Positions 1-9,261 are shown, numbered from the stretch's first letter. The stretch is 54,951 nucleotides of DNA from an uncultured Pseudomonadota bacterium (GCA_903921325.1 CAIXPL010000033.1:1-54951), one strand, 5' to 3'. Made by a program: numbers and translations. Notes: a model not told the origin generated them from the letters alone.

Positions 1-71
1 CGAGTTGAAAACTTGACTCGGATACGCGGCTCAGCGTAAAACCCCTTAACCCCGCGTCGCTACGCTCCGAC

Positions 72-140
72 TGTCCAGTTTGACGTGGAATGCGTGTCCA
101 GTTTGCCGTGGAATCACTGTCCAGATTGCTTGGAATACGC
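72..140 (+). repeat. Three tandem 23-bp repeats resembling an IS21-family terminus
   Basis: Three imperfect direct copies with a 23-bp period begin at 72, 95 and 118. Each starts TGTCCAG followed by TTG and contains a TGGAAT core (TGTCCAGTTTGACGTGGAAT in the first copy). IS21-family elements are known for several repeated end sequences of about this size starting with TG, so this is probably the end of such an element. No istA or istB gene is seen in the window. The repeats abut, on the right, a transposase fragment of another family. Bases 1-71 to the left hold nothing I recognise. Confidence 0.6.
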
Positions 141-410
141 ACCAAGTTCTCGCCACAGTTCATCGAGCGCCCAGACATCGCCCAGCGCCAGAGCGGACTC
201 GAAGCGCACCTGAGGGGTACTGAGCTCCCCCGGATTGCGGCCCTTGGCGCGCAGCAAGGCATCGAGCAGGGAATCGACCTGACCGCCAGCCTCATCGACC
301 CGTCCGAGTGTTGCCAGGGTGCGCTGGCGCGGTTTGCCGGCCTCATCCCGAAAGGACTCCACCAGCTGCACGTAGGTGCGGGCACCGGAGTGGGTGAGTT
401 TGATAAACAT
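114..410 (-). pseudogene. IS1634-family transposase, N-terminal fragment
   Basis: The 98-codon frame begins MFIKLTHSGARTYVQLVES and continues with RQRTLATLGRVDE and a GDVWALDELWRELG segment, which is the usual N-terminus of IS1634-type DDE transposases (normally above 500 residues). Recognisable similarity stops at about base 141, where the 23-bp IS21-like repeats begin; the last eight codons and the stop come from those repeats. The gene is therefore cut off after about one sixth of its length and cannot make an active enzyme. This fits an insertion or deletion event caused by the neighbouring element. The family call is from memory of the N-terminal pattern. Confidence 0.7.
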
Positions 411-469
411 GCGCAGATACTAGCAAATAAACAACGACATGCCAATACCCATCATAAGAAACCGTGCCA

Positions 470-664
470 CTACAAGCAAAACCACCCTCGAATCTGTAAG
501 TCCTTGATTCTACGAGAACCGGCCTCCGCAAAAGGCTTAAAAACTGCCCTTTTACACCTCAAAGTGTCGAACTCGGGCGGCCCGTTGTCACAACGAATGA
601 CCAGTGGACGTCCGCGCCACTCAATGACCTGATTGAGCGAGCGGATGTCGGGACGTCGGCACAA
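470..664 (-). pseudogene. IS3-family transposase (OrfB) remnant
   Basis: Codons covering roughly 575-664 read IRSLNQVIEWRGRPLVIRCDNGP, split here only by reading through; the IEWRG and IRCDNGP motifs are typical of the DDE integrase core of IS3-type OrfB, the D of DNGP being a catalytic aspartate. After DNGPPEF the frame runs into unrelated residues, and nothing of the rest of the roughly 270-residue enzyme is present on either side. It is a small internal fragment, not a gene. The surrounding stretch 411-758 holds no other coding signal; it becomes clearly AT-richer from about 700 on, where the accessory genes start. Confidence 0.6.
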
Positions 665-758
665 CTATCGCCGTCGTCTCATGAGCAATTCTCTGTCGCT
701 GGCAGCAATGTATTAAGCACATAAATTGAGCAATTGAAAGAAATAACGATAATGAACG

Positions 759-1976
759 TTAGTCGATATGCCAGAGCGCGACGGTTAGCAAGCCATCGTA
801 ATCGCAATTCGGGCATTGGTTGTGTTTCTGCAATGATTTTGTAATCGCGCAACATTTTGGGCACGATAATGTAAACCCCATGCCCGGAGCAATCTCCATT
901 GGATCGCCCGCAATCTGCAACGTATGGGCCGCGTTCATCGCATACCTTTCTATGCCAATTTTTGTAATCGGTACCTCTCGCTTTTCGGCACGCTTTGCTC
1001 TGTCTAGAAAGCATCTTTCTCGAAACCTCTCTTGCTCTGATCTCGATCCGAGGCTAACCAATAAAGTAGCCGAATCTCTTGTGCTCGTGGCTTCAGTGAC
1101 GATGTAACCGAGGCAACCAAGGATAACTTTTGTCCCAGAAAGTGAAGGAGCGGCTAAGTCTGTCTCCGCTAAGCGCGGCCGCGTCTCCAACTCGACCAAT
1201 TGGATTCTTGCTTGCTGGCCGCTCTTGCCAACGCCTATCTTAATTAAATGAACCACAGCCTCTAAAAACACTTGCCCCGGACTACGGCACAACCACGCTG
1301 TCAGATATGCGTTGTCTACCAGGAACTCGTCGACGTCGACTAACGACATTGGCTCGCCCACATCTTTCCATGTGATGACTGATGCTTCAGTCGCGGCGTC
1401 ATGCTCTGCCCAATTAATCGTTAGTTTCGTTTGTAGATCGTCTTCTAGGCTTTCAATTGGAGATTGGATGTCTGTCAATTGACTCAGATGTCTTCTCAAT
1501 CGATCTACTCGTAACAATAATGAACCAAAGCTTCCGCCGATTTCTTTAGACGCTTCGTAGGTTGCAATTGTGTTCCAGTGGTGTTCCTTTAGCGAGTCCA
1601 GTAGCGCCCATTTTTCGCCATCTTGACCAGCGTCCTTTTCAATAGTGGTCATTGCTTCCATAATTGCCGTATTTAGACGCAAGACTTTTTCATCGATTTT
1701 CTCATTTGCTCGCTCTACTCGATCTAGATCCTTTTTTCGGATTGTAAAGACAGAGTAACCGCTGTTCTGCAGCCTTCGCTTAAGTGAAGACTCGAGATCA
1801 AACCAGACGACATGAATTCCTCCGTCTGTGGCTGAGTCGAATAGAGCAGCATTTAGTCGTAGCAATTCCGTCGTTCTTAGCTCTGCCGCAAGCGTTCTTT
1901 TTTGATTTCGAAGCGCTGTTGCGCACCTTTTGCGCTCAATTTCCTTTTCCACTGTTTCTGCTGAAAATCTAGACAT
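759..1976 (-). CDS. Hypothetical protein with C-terminal zinc ribbon
   Basis: I do not recognise this 405-residue protein. The start chosen is the ATG at 1976, preceded by GGAG at a spacing of about eight bases; an upstream in-frame ATG at 2066 lacks such a site. The C-terminus carries four well-placed cysteines (C372, C375, C388, C391; CPKC and CPNC), a classic zinc-ribbon layout just before the end. The N-terminal 40 residues are rich in charged residues and probably helical (ERKRCATALRNQKRTLAAEL); residues 80-130 also look coiled-coil-like. No signal peptide or membrane segment is visible, so it should be cytoplasmic. Base composition is visibly more AT-rich than the core genes to the right, and it lies between IS debris and two other AT-rich genes, which suggests horizontal acquisition. 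Function unknown; a nucleic-acid-binding or effector role is only a guess. Confidence 0.75.
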   Translation of the reverse strand: MSRFSAETVEKEIERKRCATALRNQKRTLAAELRTTELLRLNAALFDSATDGGIHVVWFDLESSLKRRLQNSGYSVFTIRKKDLDRVERANEKIDEKVLRLNTAIMEAMTTIEKDAGQDGEKWALLDSLKEHHWNTIATYEASKEIGGSFGSLLLRVDRLRRHLSQLTDIQSPIESLEDDLQTKLTINWAEHDAATEASVITWKDVGEPMSLVDVDEFLVDNAYLTAWLCRSPGQVFLEAVVHLIKIGVGKSGQQARIQLVELETRPRLAETDLAAPSLSGTKVILGCLGYIVTEATSTRDSATLLVSLGSRSEQERFRERCFLDRAKRAEKREVPITKIGIERYAMNAAHTLQIAGDPMEIAPGMGFTLSCPKCCAITKSLQKHNQCPNCDYDGLLTVALWHID

Positions 1977-2083
1977 CGCTCTTGCTCCATGAATTAGAGG
2001 GCGTCTGGTTCCTAGGTTGTTTATCGACCACCGGCAATGCAGGCAGATATGCTGCTCATGCCGCAATGGGAATATCTCTGTTT

Positions 2084-2111
2084 ATTGTCGATACTAACCG
2101 AACGATCGCAA
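2084..2111 (-). promoter_or_regulatory. Weak candidate promoter for the zinc-ribbon gene
   Basis: In the 285-bp gap 1977-2261 the minus strand shows TTGCGA (2106-2111) and GACAAT (2084-2089) separated by 16 bases, about 108 bases before the ATG at 1976. Both hexamers match the sigma-70 consensus only partly. The gap holds no open frame that looks coding, so it is probably the regulatory region of the zinc-ribbon gene. Confidence 0.25.
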
Positions 2112-2261
2112 TTTTATTTAAGTGTTCAGAAGTACCCTGGCCATGCTCGTCTGCGAACTTGCAAGACTAGACCGTAGCGCGACCCTACCCACACCAGTGC
2201 AGTACCGTCGTCACGACATACGACCTCGAGAGAGTAATTGCCTGTGGTTCTCGTTACCAAG

Positions 2262-2561
2262 TCACGAGTACCAATCAGTCATGACAAGAAAGAGAACGGA
2301 GAGGAACAGGACACATTTGAGTAGGAGTGCGCCCAGCGATTTGGACCAGAACACCCGCGATTCTTGGTACTGAAACCAACCTTCTTGTATGTCGTCGTCA
2401 ATCGTCACTAGATGGCCCATAAAAGTCCATGCCGATATCAACAGCGCCGGACCGCCTAACAACAATCGGAAGGATGACGCACCGAGAAAAGTAGCCGCGA
2501 CCGATGCCAGTAGCGATGCGAAAAAGCTAACCGCAATTACTATGAGTGCAGTTCTGCTCAC
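2262..2561 (-). CDS. Small integral membrane protein of unknown function
   Basis: A 99-residue protein with a GTG start at 2561, preceded by AGGAAAAGG. Three hydrophobic stretches are visible: about residues 5-27, 30-50 and 77-95, with a polar, acidic loop (TIDDDIQEGWFQYQESR) between the second and third. No family recognised. It lies 54 bases downstream of the DUF2971 gene on the same strand and shares its low GC, so the two may be co-transcribed. Small membrane proteins beside soluble effectors are common in toxin/immunity and defence pairs, but nothing in this sequence proves that role. Confidence 0.6.
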   Translation of the reverse strand: MSRTALIVIAVSFFASLLASVAATFLGASSFRLLLGGPALLISAWTFMGHLVTIDDDIQEGWFQYQESRVFWSKSLGALLLKCVLFLSVLFLVMTDWYS

Positions 2562-2615
2562 AGCCCTTTTCCTTTCTGATTCGGCGCGTCTTGTGCGGAT
2601 GGGTAGCGCGCGTGA

Positions 2616-3608
2616 CTAATGGCTCCGATATGGGATTGTTGACCGAACCACAAGATCTTTCTCAAGAATTCCTTGAGAAACGAGAAAGCTGCCCAAACCG
2701 TCCTCGGCGCCCTTGTGTGCCGAGGGTCCCACTGCAATAGATGCAATTGCCAGATTTGTTTTAAGGGGCATCTTATGCGGAACAAAGGGAATTAATTCGG
2801 AGCCGCGAATGCGGGTTTTGATATACCGACGTAGTTTCTCTTTCTCGTTGATCAATATTATTCTGGTCTCCTGCTCACTTTGGTATGCAGGGTGCTTGCT
2901 GGTGATGCAATTGAATATGATCGCTGTGGCTAAGAGTGAGCACATTTGTTCGAGAAACGGAATCCGAGTCTCGTCACTTTCTAGTTGCCCGGTATTCGCG
3001 AGAGATCTCACAATGTTTAGCGCATAAGCGATCACGTCTCTTTGCCGATTGAGGGCTTCTTCCTCGTTGTAGATCACCTTTGCAACTATGATGGTCTCAT
3101 TGGGAGGCAGATCAACACATGCTTTGTTTGGCGGGTCTCGTTGAAATAGCGTCGACGCCAGTCCGAGGGAAACGCCTCGCCCGTCATCCCCATATGCTCG
3201 CCATTGGCCAAGATCGTCTCCCGCCGAACTAAAGCACGCCACAAAGAATCCGAACTTCTCGGGCACAGCTTTTGTCAAGACTTTCCGCATCACCTCGCTC
3301 ATGCTACGTAAGACGTCGCTGTGCCTAGCAGTCAGTTGCAGATCAAACTCACCTATCTGCAGATCAAACTCATCTATCGCGAGCTGCTTTCCATATACGT
3401 ACTCGCTCGGATCGTTTAGATTAAATATACTCGTGAGCCAGATTTCTTCGTGCGACAAGATTCCAGTCAGACCCGTGAGGTTCGTGTAGTGGTATAGCGG
3501 CGAGGTAACACGATCTTTTGCATCGGCATCATCCTGTCTTTGATCCGACCAAGTGATGAATTTCTTTAGAGCGTCGGCAAGGGTTGGAGGTAGCTGATTG
3601 TCGTCCAT
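2616..3608 (-). CDS. DUF2971 family protein
   Basis: A 330-residue cytoplasmic protein starting at the ATG at 3608 with AGGTGA about seven bases upstream. The DUF2971 pattern is clear: LYHYTNLTGLTGIL near residues 38-51, FNLNDPSEY at 62-70, a CFS...DDLGQWRAYGDDGRGVSLG block at about 125-149, and a final ExETR segment at 245-249. Family function is not established. The opening H-Y-T, followed by a leucine-rich segment and a late Glu, recalls ADP-ribosyltransferase-like folds such as DarT, but this is my inference. A 21-bp tandem duplication around 3340-3375 repeats the FDLQ motif (FDLQIGE, FDLQL). Composition is AT-rich like its two neighbours. It is the first gene of the accessory patch in the direction of transcription. 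Confidence 0.8.
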   Translation of the reverse strand: MDDNQLPPTLADALKKFITWSDQRQDDADAKDRVTSPLYHYTNLTGLTGILSHEEIWLTSIFNLNDPSEYVYGKQLAIDEFDLQIGEFDLQLTARHSDVLRSMSEVMRKVLTKAVPEKFGFFVACFSSAGDDLGQWRAYGDDGRGVSLGLASTLFQRDPPNKACVDLPPNETIIVAKVIYNEEEALNRQRDVIAYALNIVRSLANTGQLESDETRIPFLEQMCSLLATAIIFNCITSKHPAYQSEQETRIILINEKEKLRRYIKTRIRGSELIPFVPHKMPLKTNLAIASIAVGPSAHKGAEDGLGSFLVSQGILEKDLVVRSTIPYRSH

Positions 3609-3684
3609 TCAATATCACCTATCTTGCGCGAACGCTGTCGATGGCCGCGTAACCCCCCCTTTTTCGGGGAACTCAGAAGGGTAA

Positions 3685-3701
3685 GCATCTCGTTGAGATG
3701 C
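3685..3701. other. Perfect 7-bp hairpin in the accessory-patch right boundary
   Basis: GCATCTC (3685-3691) and GAGATGC (3695-3701) form a perfect stem with loop GTT. It sits in the 204-bp gap between the DUF2971 start and the glmS stop. There is no T-run typical of an intrinsic terminator, so it could be part of an old mobile-element end or a weak transcription signal. Confidence 0.45.
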
Positions 3702-3721
3702 CCGGCAAGCGAGGAGTTTCG

Positions 3722-3781
3722 AGTTTTCGACTATATTTCTCAGTTCTCGACTTTATTTGCCAGTTTTCGACTTTAATTGTT
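3722..3781. repeat. Three tandem 20-bp direct repeats beside glmS
   Basis: Copies at 3722-3741, 3742-3761 and 3762-3781 share AGTT(T/C)TCGACT followed by an AT-rich half, for example AGTTTTCGACTATATTTCTC in the first. The copies differ at a few positions only. The layout (short tandem units with an invariant core, at the junction between foreign-looking and core DNA) resembles the multiple end repeats of IS21-like elements, as at 72-140, but with a different sequence. It could also be a binding-site array for a regulator. Confidence 0.65.
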
Positions 3782-3812
3782 CAGAACAACGATCATCACC
3801 CTCATCCCCCCC

Positions 3813-5648
3813 TCATTCCACCGTCACCGACTTCGCCAAATTCCTCGGCTTATCCACATCCGTGCCCCTGGCGAGCGCCGTGTGATACGCGAGCAACTGT
3901 AGCGGTATCACATGCAGTATCGGCGAGAGCAATCCGGCGTGGTCGGTGAGCCGGATCACATGCAGCCCATCGGCCTCGGCAATCTGCGCGCCCTCGTCAG
4001 CAAACACATAGAGTTCGCCGCCTCTGGCGCGCACTTCCTGCAAATTGGATTTGAGCTTTTCCAGCAACCGGTCATTCGGTGCCACCGCCACCACCGGCAT
4101 GTCGGCATCCACCAGTGCAAGTGGGCCATGTTTGAGTTCTCCGGCAGCATAGGCCTCGGCGTGGATGTAGGTGATCTCCTTGAGCTTGAGCGCCCCTTCC
4201 ATCGCAATCGGGTAATGAATCCCGCGCCCTAAAAATAGCGCATGGTGTTTGTCGGCAAATTCGCTTGCCCAGTGCTGCACCAGGGGCTCTACCAGCAGCA
4301 CCTTGCCCACCGCGGCCGGCAGGTGGCGCAGCGCCTGCAAGAGCGTGCCCTCATCGGCCTCGTTCAAGCGCCCATTCACTTTGGCCAGTACCAGCGCCAG
4401 CACAAACAGCGACGCCAGTTGCGTCGTGAACGCTTTGGTCGACGCCACCCCGATCTCCGGCCCCGCCCGGGTCAGAAAACGCAGGCTCGATTGGCGGATC
4501 ATGGCCGATTCGGGCGAATTGCAAATAGTCAGCGTGTCCTGCAAGCCCTGCGCCTTGGCATGTTCAAGCGCGGCCAGCGTGTCGGCCGTTTCACCCGATT
4601 GCGAAATCGTCACCACCAGCGTGCCAGCCAGGGCCACGCTGTCGCGGTAGCGATATTCGCTCGCAATCTCTACCGTGCAGGGCAGACCGGCGATCTCTTC
4701 AATCCAGTAACGCGCCACACACCCGGCGTTGTAGCTGGTGCCACAGGCCAGGATCAGCACCGCCCGCGTGCGATCAAACACCGGCTGCGCATCGGCGCCA
4801 AACAGGTTCGGATTCAGTGCGCGCGCATTGGCCACCATCTCAAGGGTCGCCGAGAGCGCACCGGGCTGCTCAAAGATCTCTTTTTGCATGAAATGCTGAT
4901 ACGGCCCCAACTCGACCGCCTCAGCGGACAACTGTGACAGACGTACCGGCCGCTCTACCAAGTGGCCGCGACTATCGCGCACCTGGTAGCCACGCGCATT
5001 GGCCTGCACGCAATCGCCTTCATCCAGATACACGACCTGCTGCGTGGCACCGATCAGAGCCGAGGCGTCTGACGCTAAAAAGTTCTCGCCCTCACCAACC
5101 CCCAGCACCAGCGGTGCACCGCGCCGCGTGCCCACGATCACGCCCGGCTCACGTTCGCAGATGGCGGCGAGCGCATACGCCCCGCGCAACTCATGCGTGG
5201 CGGCACACAGGGCGTCGAACAAGCCTCGCGTTGCACCTGCCGCCGTAGGCTGCATCAGGCTGTGCACCAGATGCACCACCACCTCGGTGTCGGTCTCCGA
5301 TTCAAACACATAGCCGCGCAATGTCAGTCGGGCACGAATCTCGTCATGGTTCTCGATGATGCCGTTATGCACCAGCGCAATATCACCACTGGCATGCGGA
5401 TGCGCATTGTGCTCAGCCGGCCGGCCATGGGTGGCCCAGCGGGTATGCGCAATCCCGGTGGTGCCGGCAACATCGGCGGCGTCACGCTCAAGCTCTGCCA
5501 CCCGCCCCACACTGCGCACCCGGGTGAGACTGGGGTTCAACACCGCCAGCCCGGCTGAGTCATAGCCGCGATATTCCAGGCGGCGCAAGCCCGCGATCAG
5601 CAACGGCACAACGTTTCGCGTGGAGGCCGCCGCCACGATACCGCACAT
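3813..5648 (-). CDS. glmS: Glutamine--fructose-6-phosphate aminotransferase (isomerizing)
   Basis: The 611-residue enzyme makes glucosamine-6-phosphate from fructose-6-phosphate and glutamine, the first step to UDP-GlcNAc for peptidoglycan and LPS; it acts in the cytoplasm. The protein begins MCGIVAA, placing the catalytic N-terminal cysteine right after the initiator Met, followed by the class II glutamine amidotransferase domain (TRWATHG, residues about 70-76) to about residue 220. Two SIS sugar-isomerase domains follow ([11 protein letters not shown] near 345, and [19 protein letters not shown] near 470-490). The C-terminus [11 protein letters not shown] is the family's usual end. Length is normal. 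The start lies three bases after the glmU stop, so the two are transcribed together and glmS has no room for a ribozyme leader of its own. Confidence 0.98.
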   Translation of the reverse strand: MCGIVAAASTRNVVPLLIAGLRRLEYRGYDSAGLAVLNPSLTRVRSVGRVAELERDAADVAGTTGIAHTRWATHGRPAEHNAHPHASGDIALVHNGIIENHDEIRARLTLRGYVFESETDTEVVVHLVHSLMQPTAAGATRGLFDALCAATHELRGAYALAAICEREPGVIVGTRRGAPLVLGVGEGENFLASDASALIGATQQVVYLDEGDCVQANARGYQVRDSRGHLVERPVRLSQLSAEAVELGPYQHFMQKEIFEQPGALSATLEMVANARALNPNLFGADAQPVFDRTRAVLILACGTSYNAGCVARYWIEEIAGLPCTVEIASEYRYRDSVALAGTLVVTISQSGETADTLAALEHAKAQGLQDTLTICNSPESAMIRQSSLRFLTRAGPEIGVASTKAFTTQLASLFVLALVLAKVNGRLNEADEGTLLQALRHLPAAVGKVLLVEPLVQHWASEFADKHHALFLGRGIHYPIAMEGALKLKEITYIHAEAYAAGELKHGPLALVDADMPVVAVAPNDRLLEKLKSNLQEVRARGGELYVFADEGAQIAEADGLHVIRLTDHAGLLSPILHVIPLQLLAYHTALARGTDVDKPRNLAKSVTVE

Positions 5649-5651
5649 GTT

Positions 5652-7010
5652 TCAGCTCTTTGTCTTGGTGGGCCGCTTCCAGGCGGCAACGCTCATTTGT
5701 TTTGCGCGCGACACCGTCAATTGATCCGGTGGCGCATCACGGGTGAGCGTGGTGCCCGCGCCCAGCGTCGCGCCGCGCCCCACGCGCACCGGGGCCACCA
5801 ACTGGCTATCGGACCCAATGAACGCATCATCCTCGATCACCGTGCGGTGCTTGTTCACCCCGTCGTAATTGCAGGTGATGGTCCCGGCACCGATATTGAC
5901 CCGCGCCCCCACGGTCGCATCGCCCACATAGGCCAGATGATTGGCTTTCGACCCTTCGCCCACCAGGGACGCCTTCACTTCCACAAAATTCCCGATATGC
6001 ACATCGCGCGCAAGTGCGGTGCCCGGGCGCAGTCGCGCATACGGTCCGATCCGGCACGCCTCGCCCACCACCGCATCGTCCAGATGGCTGAAGGGCTCAA
6101 TGCGCGTCCCTGCGCCCACCCGCACATTGCGCAGCACACAGTTCGCACCCACGCTCACTTGATCGCCCAACACCACGTCGCCATCAAACAGACAATTGAT
6201 GTCGATGGTCACATCACGCCCGCACGTGAGTGATCCGCGGATGTCGATGCGCGCCGGGTCGATCAGACTCACGCCCTGATCAAGCAGCACCCCAGCGGCT
6301 TCGCGCTGTGCAATGCGCTCGAGTTCTGCCAACTGCCGCTTGCTGTTCACCCCGGAGGCCTCCCACAGATCTGCCGGCTGGTGCGTGGCCACCTGCAAAC
6401 CATCAGCCACCGCCATGGCGATCACATCAGTGAGGTAGTACTCGCCCTGGGCATTGTCGTTACGCAGTCGCGCAAGCCATCCGATCAGCGCGCGAGTGGG
6501 AGCCACCAGAATGCCGGTGTTCACTTCGCAGATGGCGCGCTCACCATTGCTTGCATCGCGCTCCTCGACGATGCGCACGACCTGGTCATTCTCGCGCACG
6601 ATGCGGCCATACCCATGCGGATCAGGCAGGGTCACAGTGAGCACCCCCAGCGTGCCCGTGGCCGCTGCACACAAGCCTTGCAAGGTGCTCACCCGCGTGA
6701 GCGGCACATCGCCATACAGGATCAGGGTGGGAACGCTCGAATCAAGCTCAGGCACCGCCTGTTGCACCGCGTGTCCGGTCCCCAGTTGCGGGCTCTGCGT
6801 CACCCAGCGCAGATCGGTCGCATCCAGGCGGCTGCGCACCGCATCGGCACCGTGTCCGACCACCACGATGATGCGTGCGGGATCGAGTGCGCGCGCACTG
6901 GCGATGACCCGGGCGAGCATCGGTTGCCCTGCAACCGTATGTAACACTTTGGGCAGCGCCGAGTGCATCCGCTTGCCCTGACCTGCTGCCAGAATGAGGA
7001 TATTCACCAA
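5652..7010 (-). CDS. glmU: Bifunctional N-acetylglucosamine-1-phosphate uridyltransferase/glucosamine-1-phosphate acetyltransferase
   Basis: A 452-residue bifunctional enzyme that acetylates glucosamine-1-phosphate and transfers UMP to form UDP-GlcNAc. The N-terminal uridyltransferase domain begins [21 protein letters not shown] with the nucleotide-binding LAAGxGxRM loop and contains the YGDVPL metal site. From about residue 250 a left-handed beta-helix of hexapeptide repeats forms the acetyltransferase domain, including NFVEVKAS and [11 protein letters not shown]. Length is within the usual range. It is the first gene of a glmU-glmS operon and is divergent from the DUF4124 gene; the 158 bases 7011-7168 must hold both promoters, although I see no strong hexamer pair there. 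Confidence 0.98.
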   Translation of the reverse strand: MVNILILAAGQGKRMHSALPKVLHTVAGQPMLARVIASARALDPARIIVVVGHGADAVRSRLDATDLRWVTQSPQLGTGHAVQQAVPELDSSVPTLILYGDVPLTRVSTLQGLCAAATGTLGVLTVTLPDPHGYGRIVRENDQVVRIVEERDASNGERAICEVNTGILVAPTRALIGWLARLRNDNAQGEYYLTDVIAMAVADGLQVATHQPADLWEASGVNSKRQLAELERIAQREAAGVLLDQGVSLIDPARIDIRGSLTCGRDVTIDINCLFDGDVVLGDQVSVGANCVLRNVRVGAGTRIEPFSHLDDAVVGEACRIGPYARLRPGTALARDVHIGNFVEVKASLVGEGSKANHLAYVGDATVGARVNIGAGTITCNYDGVNKHRTVIEDDAFIGSDSQLVAPVRVGRGATLGAGTTLTRDAPPDQLTVSRAKQMSVAAWKRPTKTKS

Positions 7011-7168
7011 AGACTCCCCGGAAGTTACGGGATTTTACTCCGCCCCTGTGGCATGCTGCCCATTCACGCTGCCACCATGGTTATGCCCTACTATGCTGTC
7101 CCTCGCGTGGCGCAACAGAATGCTGCCGCCAACGTGATGCCACAGTCGCTGCCGATACGAGGTTGACC

Positions 7169-7831
7169 ATGCGCCCTCTCGCACCCGCTCTATCGCAGAC
7201 CATCTCTCGTAGCGGGCTCGCTGCAGTGTTGATCGCGCTCGTGCTGACGGTCACACCCGGGGCGAGCGCGATCGCTCAATCCGATGTGTACAAATGGGTC
7301 GATGCGAACGGCAAAGTGCATTACTCAGGTGACCCGCCGCTCAATGCCGCTGGTGCACCCGCGAGTGGCGCCACCCGGATCGATTCGACCAACATCAGCA
7401 CCTACCATCCCGATCCGGCCACGGTCTATTCCAATATCCCGCCACCGCCTGGCAGCGCGGCTCCGTCGGGCTATCAGATCAGCAGCCGCCCGCCTGGTCA
7501 GGAACCTGCTGCAGCAAGTATTTCACCCGGCGCGACCCGACCCAGCGATGCCGACCTGGTGGCTTGGCGCGCCCAGTGTGAACGCGAGATGTGGGCTGAC
7601 TGCGATAATCCACGCACGTTGATCACGCGCTATGGATCGGGCGTCTATGCCTATCCACCGGTGGTGGTGATCGGCGGGGCGCTACGCCCGCCTGCACTCA
7701 ACAGCCCTCGCGCGCCGATCACAACGCAGCCGCAGGTGACCACACCGCATCCCAACGCCCCGATCGGCGCCCCCGGCACGACAGTGCCCAACCGTCAGCG
7801 CGGCAATACGGTTGCGCCCATCAAGAACTGA
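7169..7831 (+). CDS. DUF4124 domain-containing exported protein
   Basis: A 220-residue protein. I prefer the ATG at 7169, which has GAGG about seven bases upstream, over the in-frame TTG at 7163. A signal peptide is clear: a hydrophobic run ([21 protein letters not shown]) ending near residue 36. It is followed at once by the DUF4124 core [20 protein letters not shown], a short beta-rich unit common in betaproteobacterial and gammaproteobacterial envelope proteins. The rest is rich in Pro, Ala and Ser, without further domains. Two cysteines near residue 136-145 ([12 protein letters not shown]) could form a disulfide. The last 37 bases overlap the 3' end of gltD on the opposite strand. Function unknown; periplasmic or envelope location is inferred. 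Confidence 0.85.
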   Translation: MRPLAPALSQTISRSGLAAVLIALVLTVTPGASAIAQSDVYKWVDANGKVHYSGDPPLNAAGAPASGATRIDSTNISTYHPDPATVYSNIPPPPGSAAPSGYQISSRPPGQEPAAASISPGATRPSDADLVAWRAQCEREMWADCDNPRTLITRYGSGVYAYPPVVVIGGALRPPALNSPRAPITTQPQVTTPHPNAPIGAPGTTVPNRQRGNTVAPIKN

Positions 7832-9261
7832 TCGACCGCGCTCGCGCACTGTCGCCCTTCACGGATTGCCCACACCACCAGCGACTGACCGCGGCGCATA
7901 TCGCCTGCGGCAAATACTTTAGCCTTGCTGGTGCGGTACGCCACATCGCCTTCGGTCGCTGCCTTGGCATTGCCGCGGGCATCACGCTCAACAGCGAAGC
8001 CCTCCAGCACCGAGGCCACCGGCGATACAAACCCCATGGCAAACAACACCAGATCGGCGGGCAGTTCAAACTCCGAGCCGGCGACTTCGGTCATCTTGCC
8101 TGCTGACCACTCCAGACGAACGGCGGTCAGGCTCACCACCTTGCCATCCTTGCCATTGAAGCGCTTGGTGGCTACCGCGAAATCGCGTGTCACGCCTTCC
8201 TCATGGGATGAGGAAGTGCGCAGACGGATCGGCCAGTAGGGCCACACCGGGTTGCGATCGACGTCCGGAGGTATGGGCAGCAGCTCAAACTGGGTCACCG
8301 AAGCCGCACCATGGCGGTTGGACGTACCGACGCAGTCTGATCCAGTGTCACCACCACCGATCACCACCACATGCTTGCCGGTTGCGTTGAGCGCCGGCAC
8401 ATCGCTGTCACCGGCCACACGCCGATTCTGCAAGGGCAGAAAGTCCATCGCAAAATGCACCCCGGACAGTTCGCGCCCAGGCACGGGCAGATCGCGCGGC
8501 ACCTCGGCGCCCCCGGCCAGGATCACCGCATCGAACTCGGCGTCGAGTTCAGCCGCCGAGATATGGCTGCGCGCGAGACTCCCCACGCCGGGTGGCAGTG
8601 CCTTGCCATCACCTACCTGGACGCCGGTGCGAAACTCCACGCCTTCGGCGCGCATCTGGTCAACGCGCCGATCGATGAGGCCTTTTTCCATCTTGAAATC
8701 GGGAATGCCATAGCGCAGCAAACCGCCGACGCGATCGTTCTTCTCGAACACCACCACCGCATGACCGGCACGCGCCAGTTGCTGTGCGGCGGCCAAACCC
8801 GCAGGGCCTGAGCCGACCACCGCCACGCGCTTGCCGGTAGATACTGCAGCGGGCGTGGGCTGCACCCAGCCTTCCTGCCAGGCTTTATCGATGATGGCGT
8901 GTTCAATCGATTTGATGCCGACCGCCGCTTCATTAATGCGCAAGGTGCAGGCTTCTTCGCAGGGCGCCGGACAGATGCGGCCGGTGAACTCGGGAAAATT
9001 ATTGGTCGAATGCAAGGTGTCGATCGCGCTCTTCCAGTCCTCGCGATACACCAGATCATTGAAGTCCGGAATGATGTTGTTCACCGGGCAGCCGTTCATG
9101 CAAAACGGGATGCCGCAATCCATGCAGCGCGCGCCTTGCACTTGCGCCTGTGCATCGCTCAGATGACCGACAAATTCCCGGTAATGCTTGACCCGCGTGC
9201 CTTTCGACTCGGCGGTCTCTTCGACCCGCGCGAATTCCAGAAAGCCGGTTACCTTGCCCAT
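7795..9261 (-). CDS. gltD: Glutamate synthase (NADPH) small subunit
   Basis: The 488-residue small subunit feeds electrons from NADPH through FAD and iron-sulfur clusters to GltB for ammonia assimilation. The N-terminus has the two cysteine groups for [4Fe-4S] clusters: C46, C49, C54, C58 ([13 protein letters not shown]) and C97, C101, C105 (CPAPCEEAC). A FAD-binding [10 protein letters not shown] follows at about 150, and a second nucleotide-binding GGGDTGSD at about 300. Length and order are normal. It lies 138 bases downstream of gltB, separated by a strong hairpin. Its stop is convergent with and 37 bases inside the DUF4124 gene, an overlap confirmed by both frames being intact. Confidence 0.98.
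   Translation of the reverse strand: MGKVTGFLEFARVEETAESKGTRVKHYREFVGHLSDAQAQVQGARCMDCGIPFCMNGCPVNNIIPDFNDLVYREDWKSAIDTLHSTNNFPEFTGRICPAPCEEACTLRINEAAVGIKSIEHAIIDKAWQEGWVQPTPAAVSTGKRVAVVGSGPAGLAAAQQLARAGHAVVVFEKNDRVGGLLRYGIPDFKMEKGLIDRRVDQMRAEGVEFRTGVQVGDGKALPPGVGSLARSHISAAELDAEFDAVILAGGAEVPRDLPVPGRELSGVHFAMDFLPLQNRRVAGDSDVPALNATGKHVVVIGGGDTGSDCVGTSNRHGAASVTQFELLPIPPDVDRNPVWPYWPIRLRTSSSHEEGVTRDFAVATKRFNGKDGKVVSLTAVRLEWSAGKMTEVAGSEFELPADLVLFAMGFVSPVASVLEGFAVERDARGNAKAATEGDVAYRTSKAKVFAAGDMRRGQSLVVWAIREGRQCASAVDQFLMGATVLPR

Noticed and set aside
3653-3669. C7/T5/CG4 stretch as an intrinsic terminator
   Set aside because: The stem is only four base pairs and lies upstream of the DUF2971 start rather than after a gene.
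3600-3830. tRNA or tmRNA integration site for the accessory patch
   Set aside because: No tRNA-like cloverleaf or T-loop sequence was seen at either edge of the patch.
5640-5660. glmS ribozyme or riboswitch upstream of glmS
   Set aside because: Only three bases separate the glmU stop from the glmS start, so no structured leader fits.
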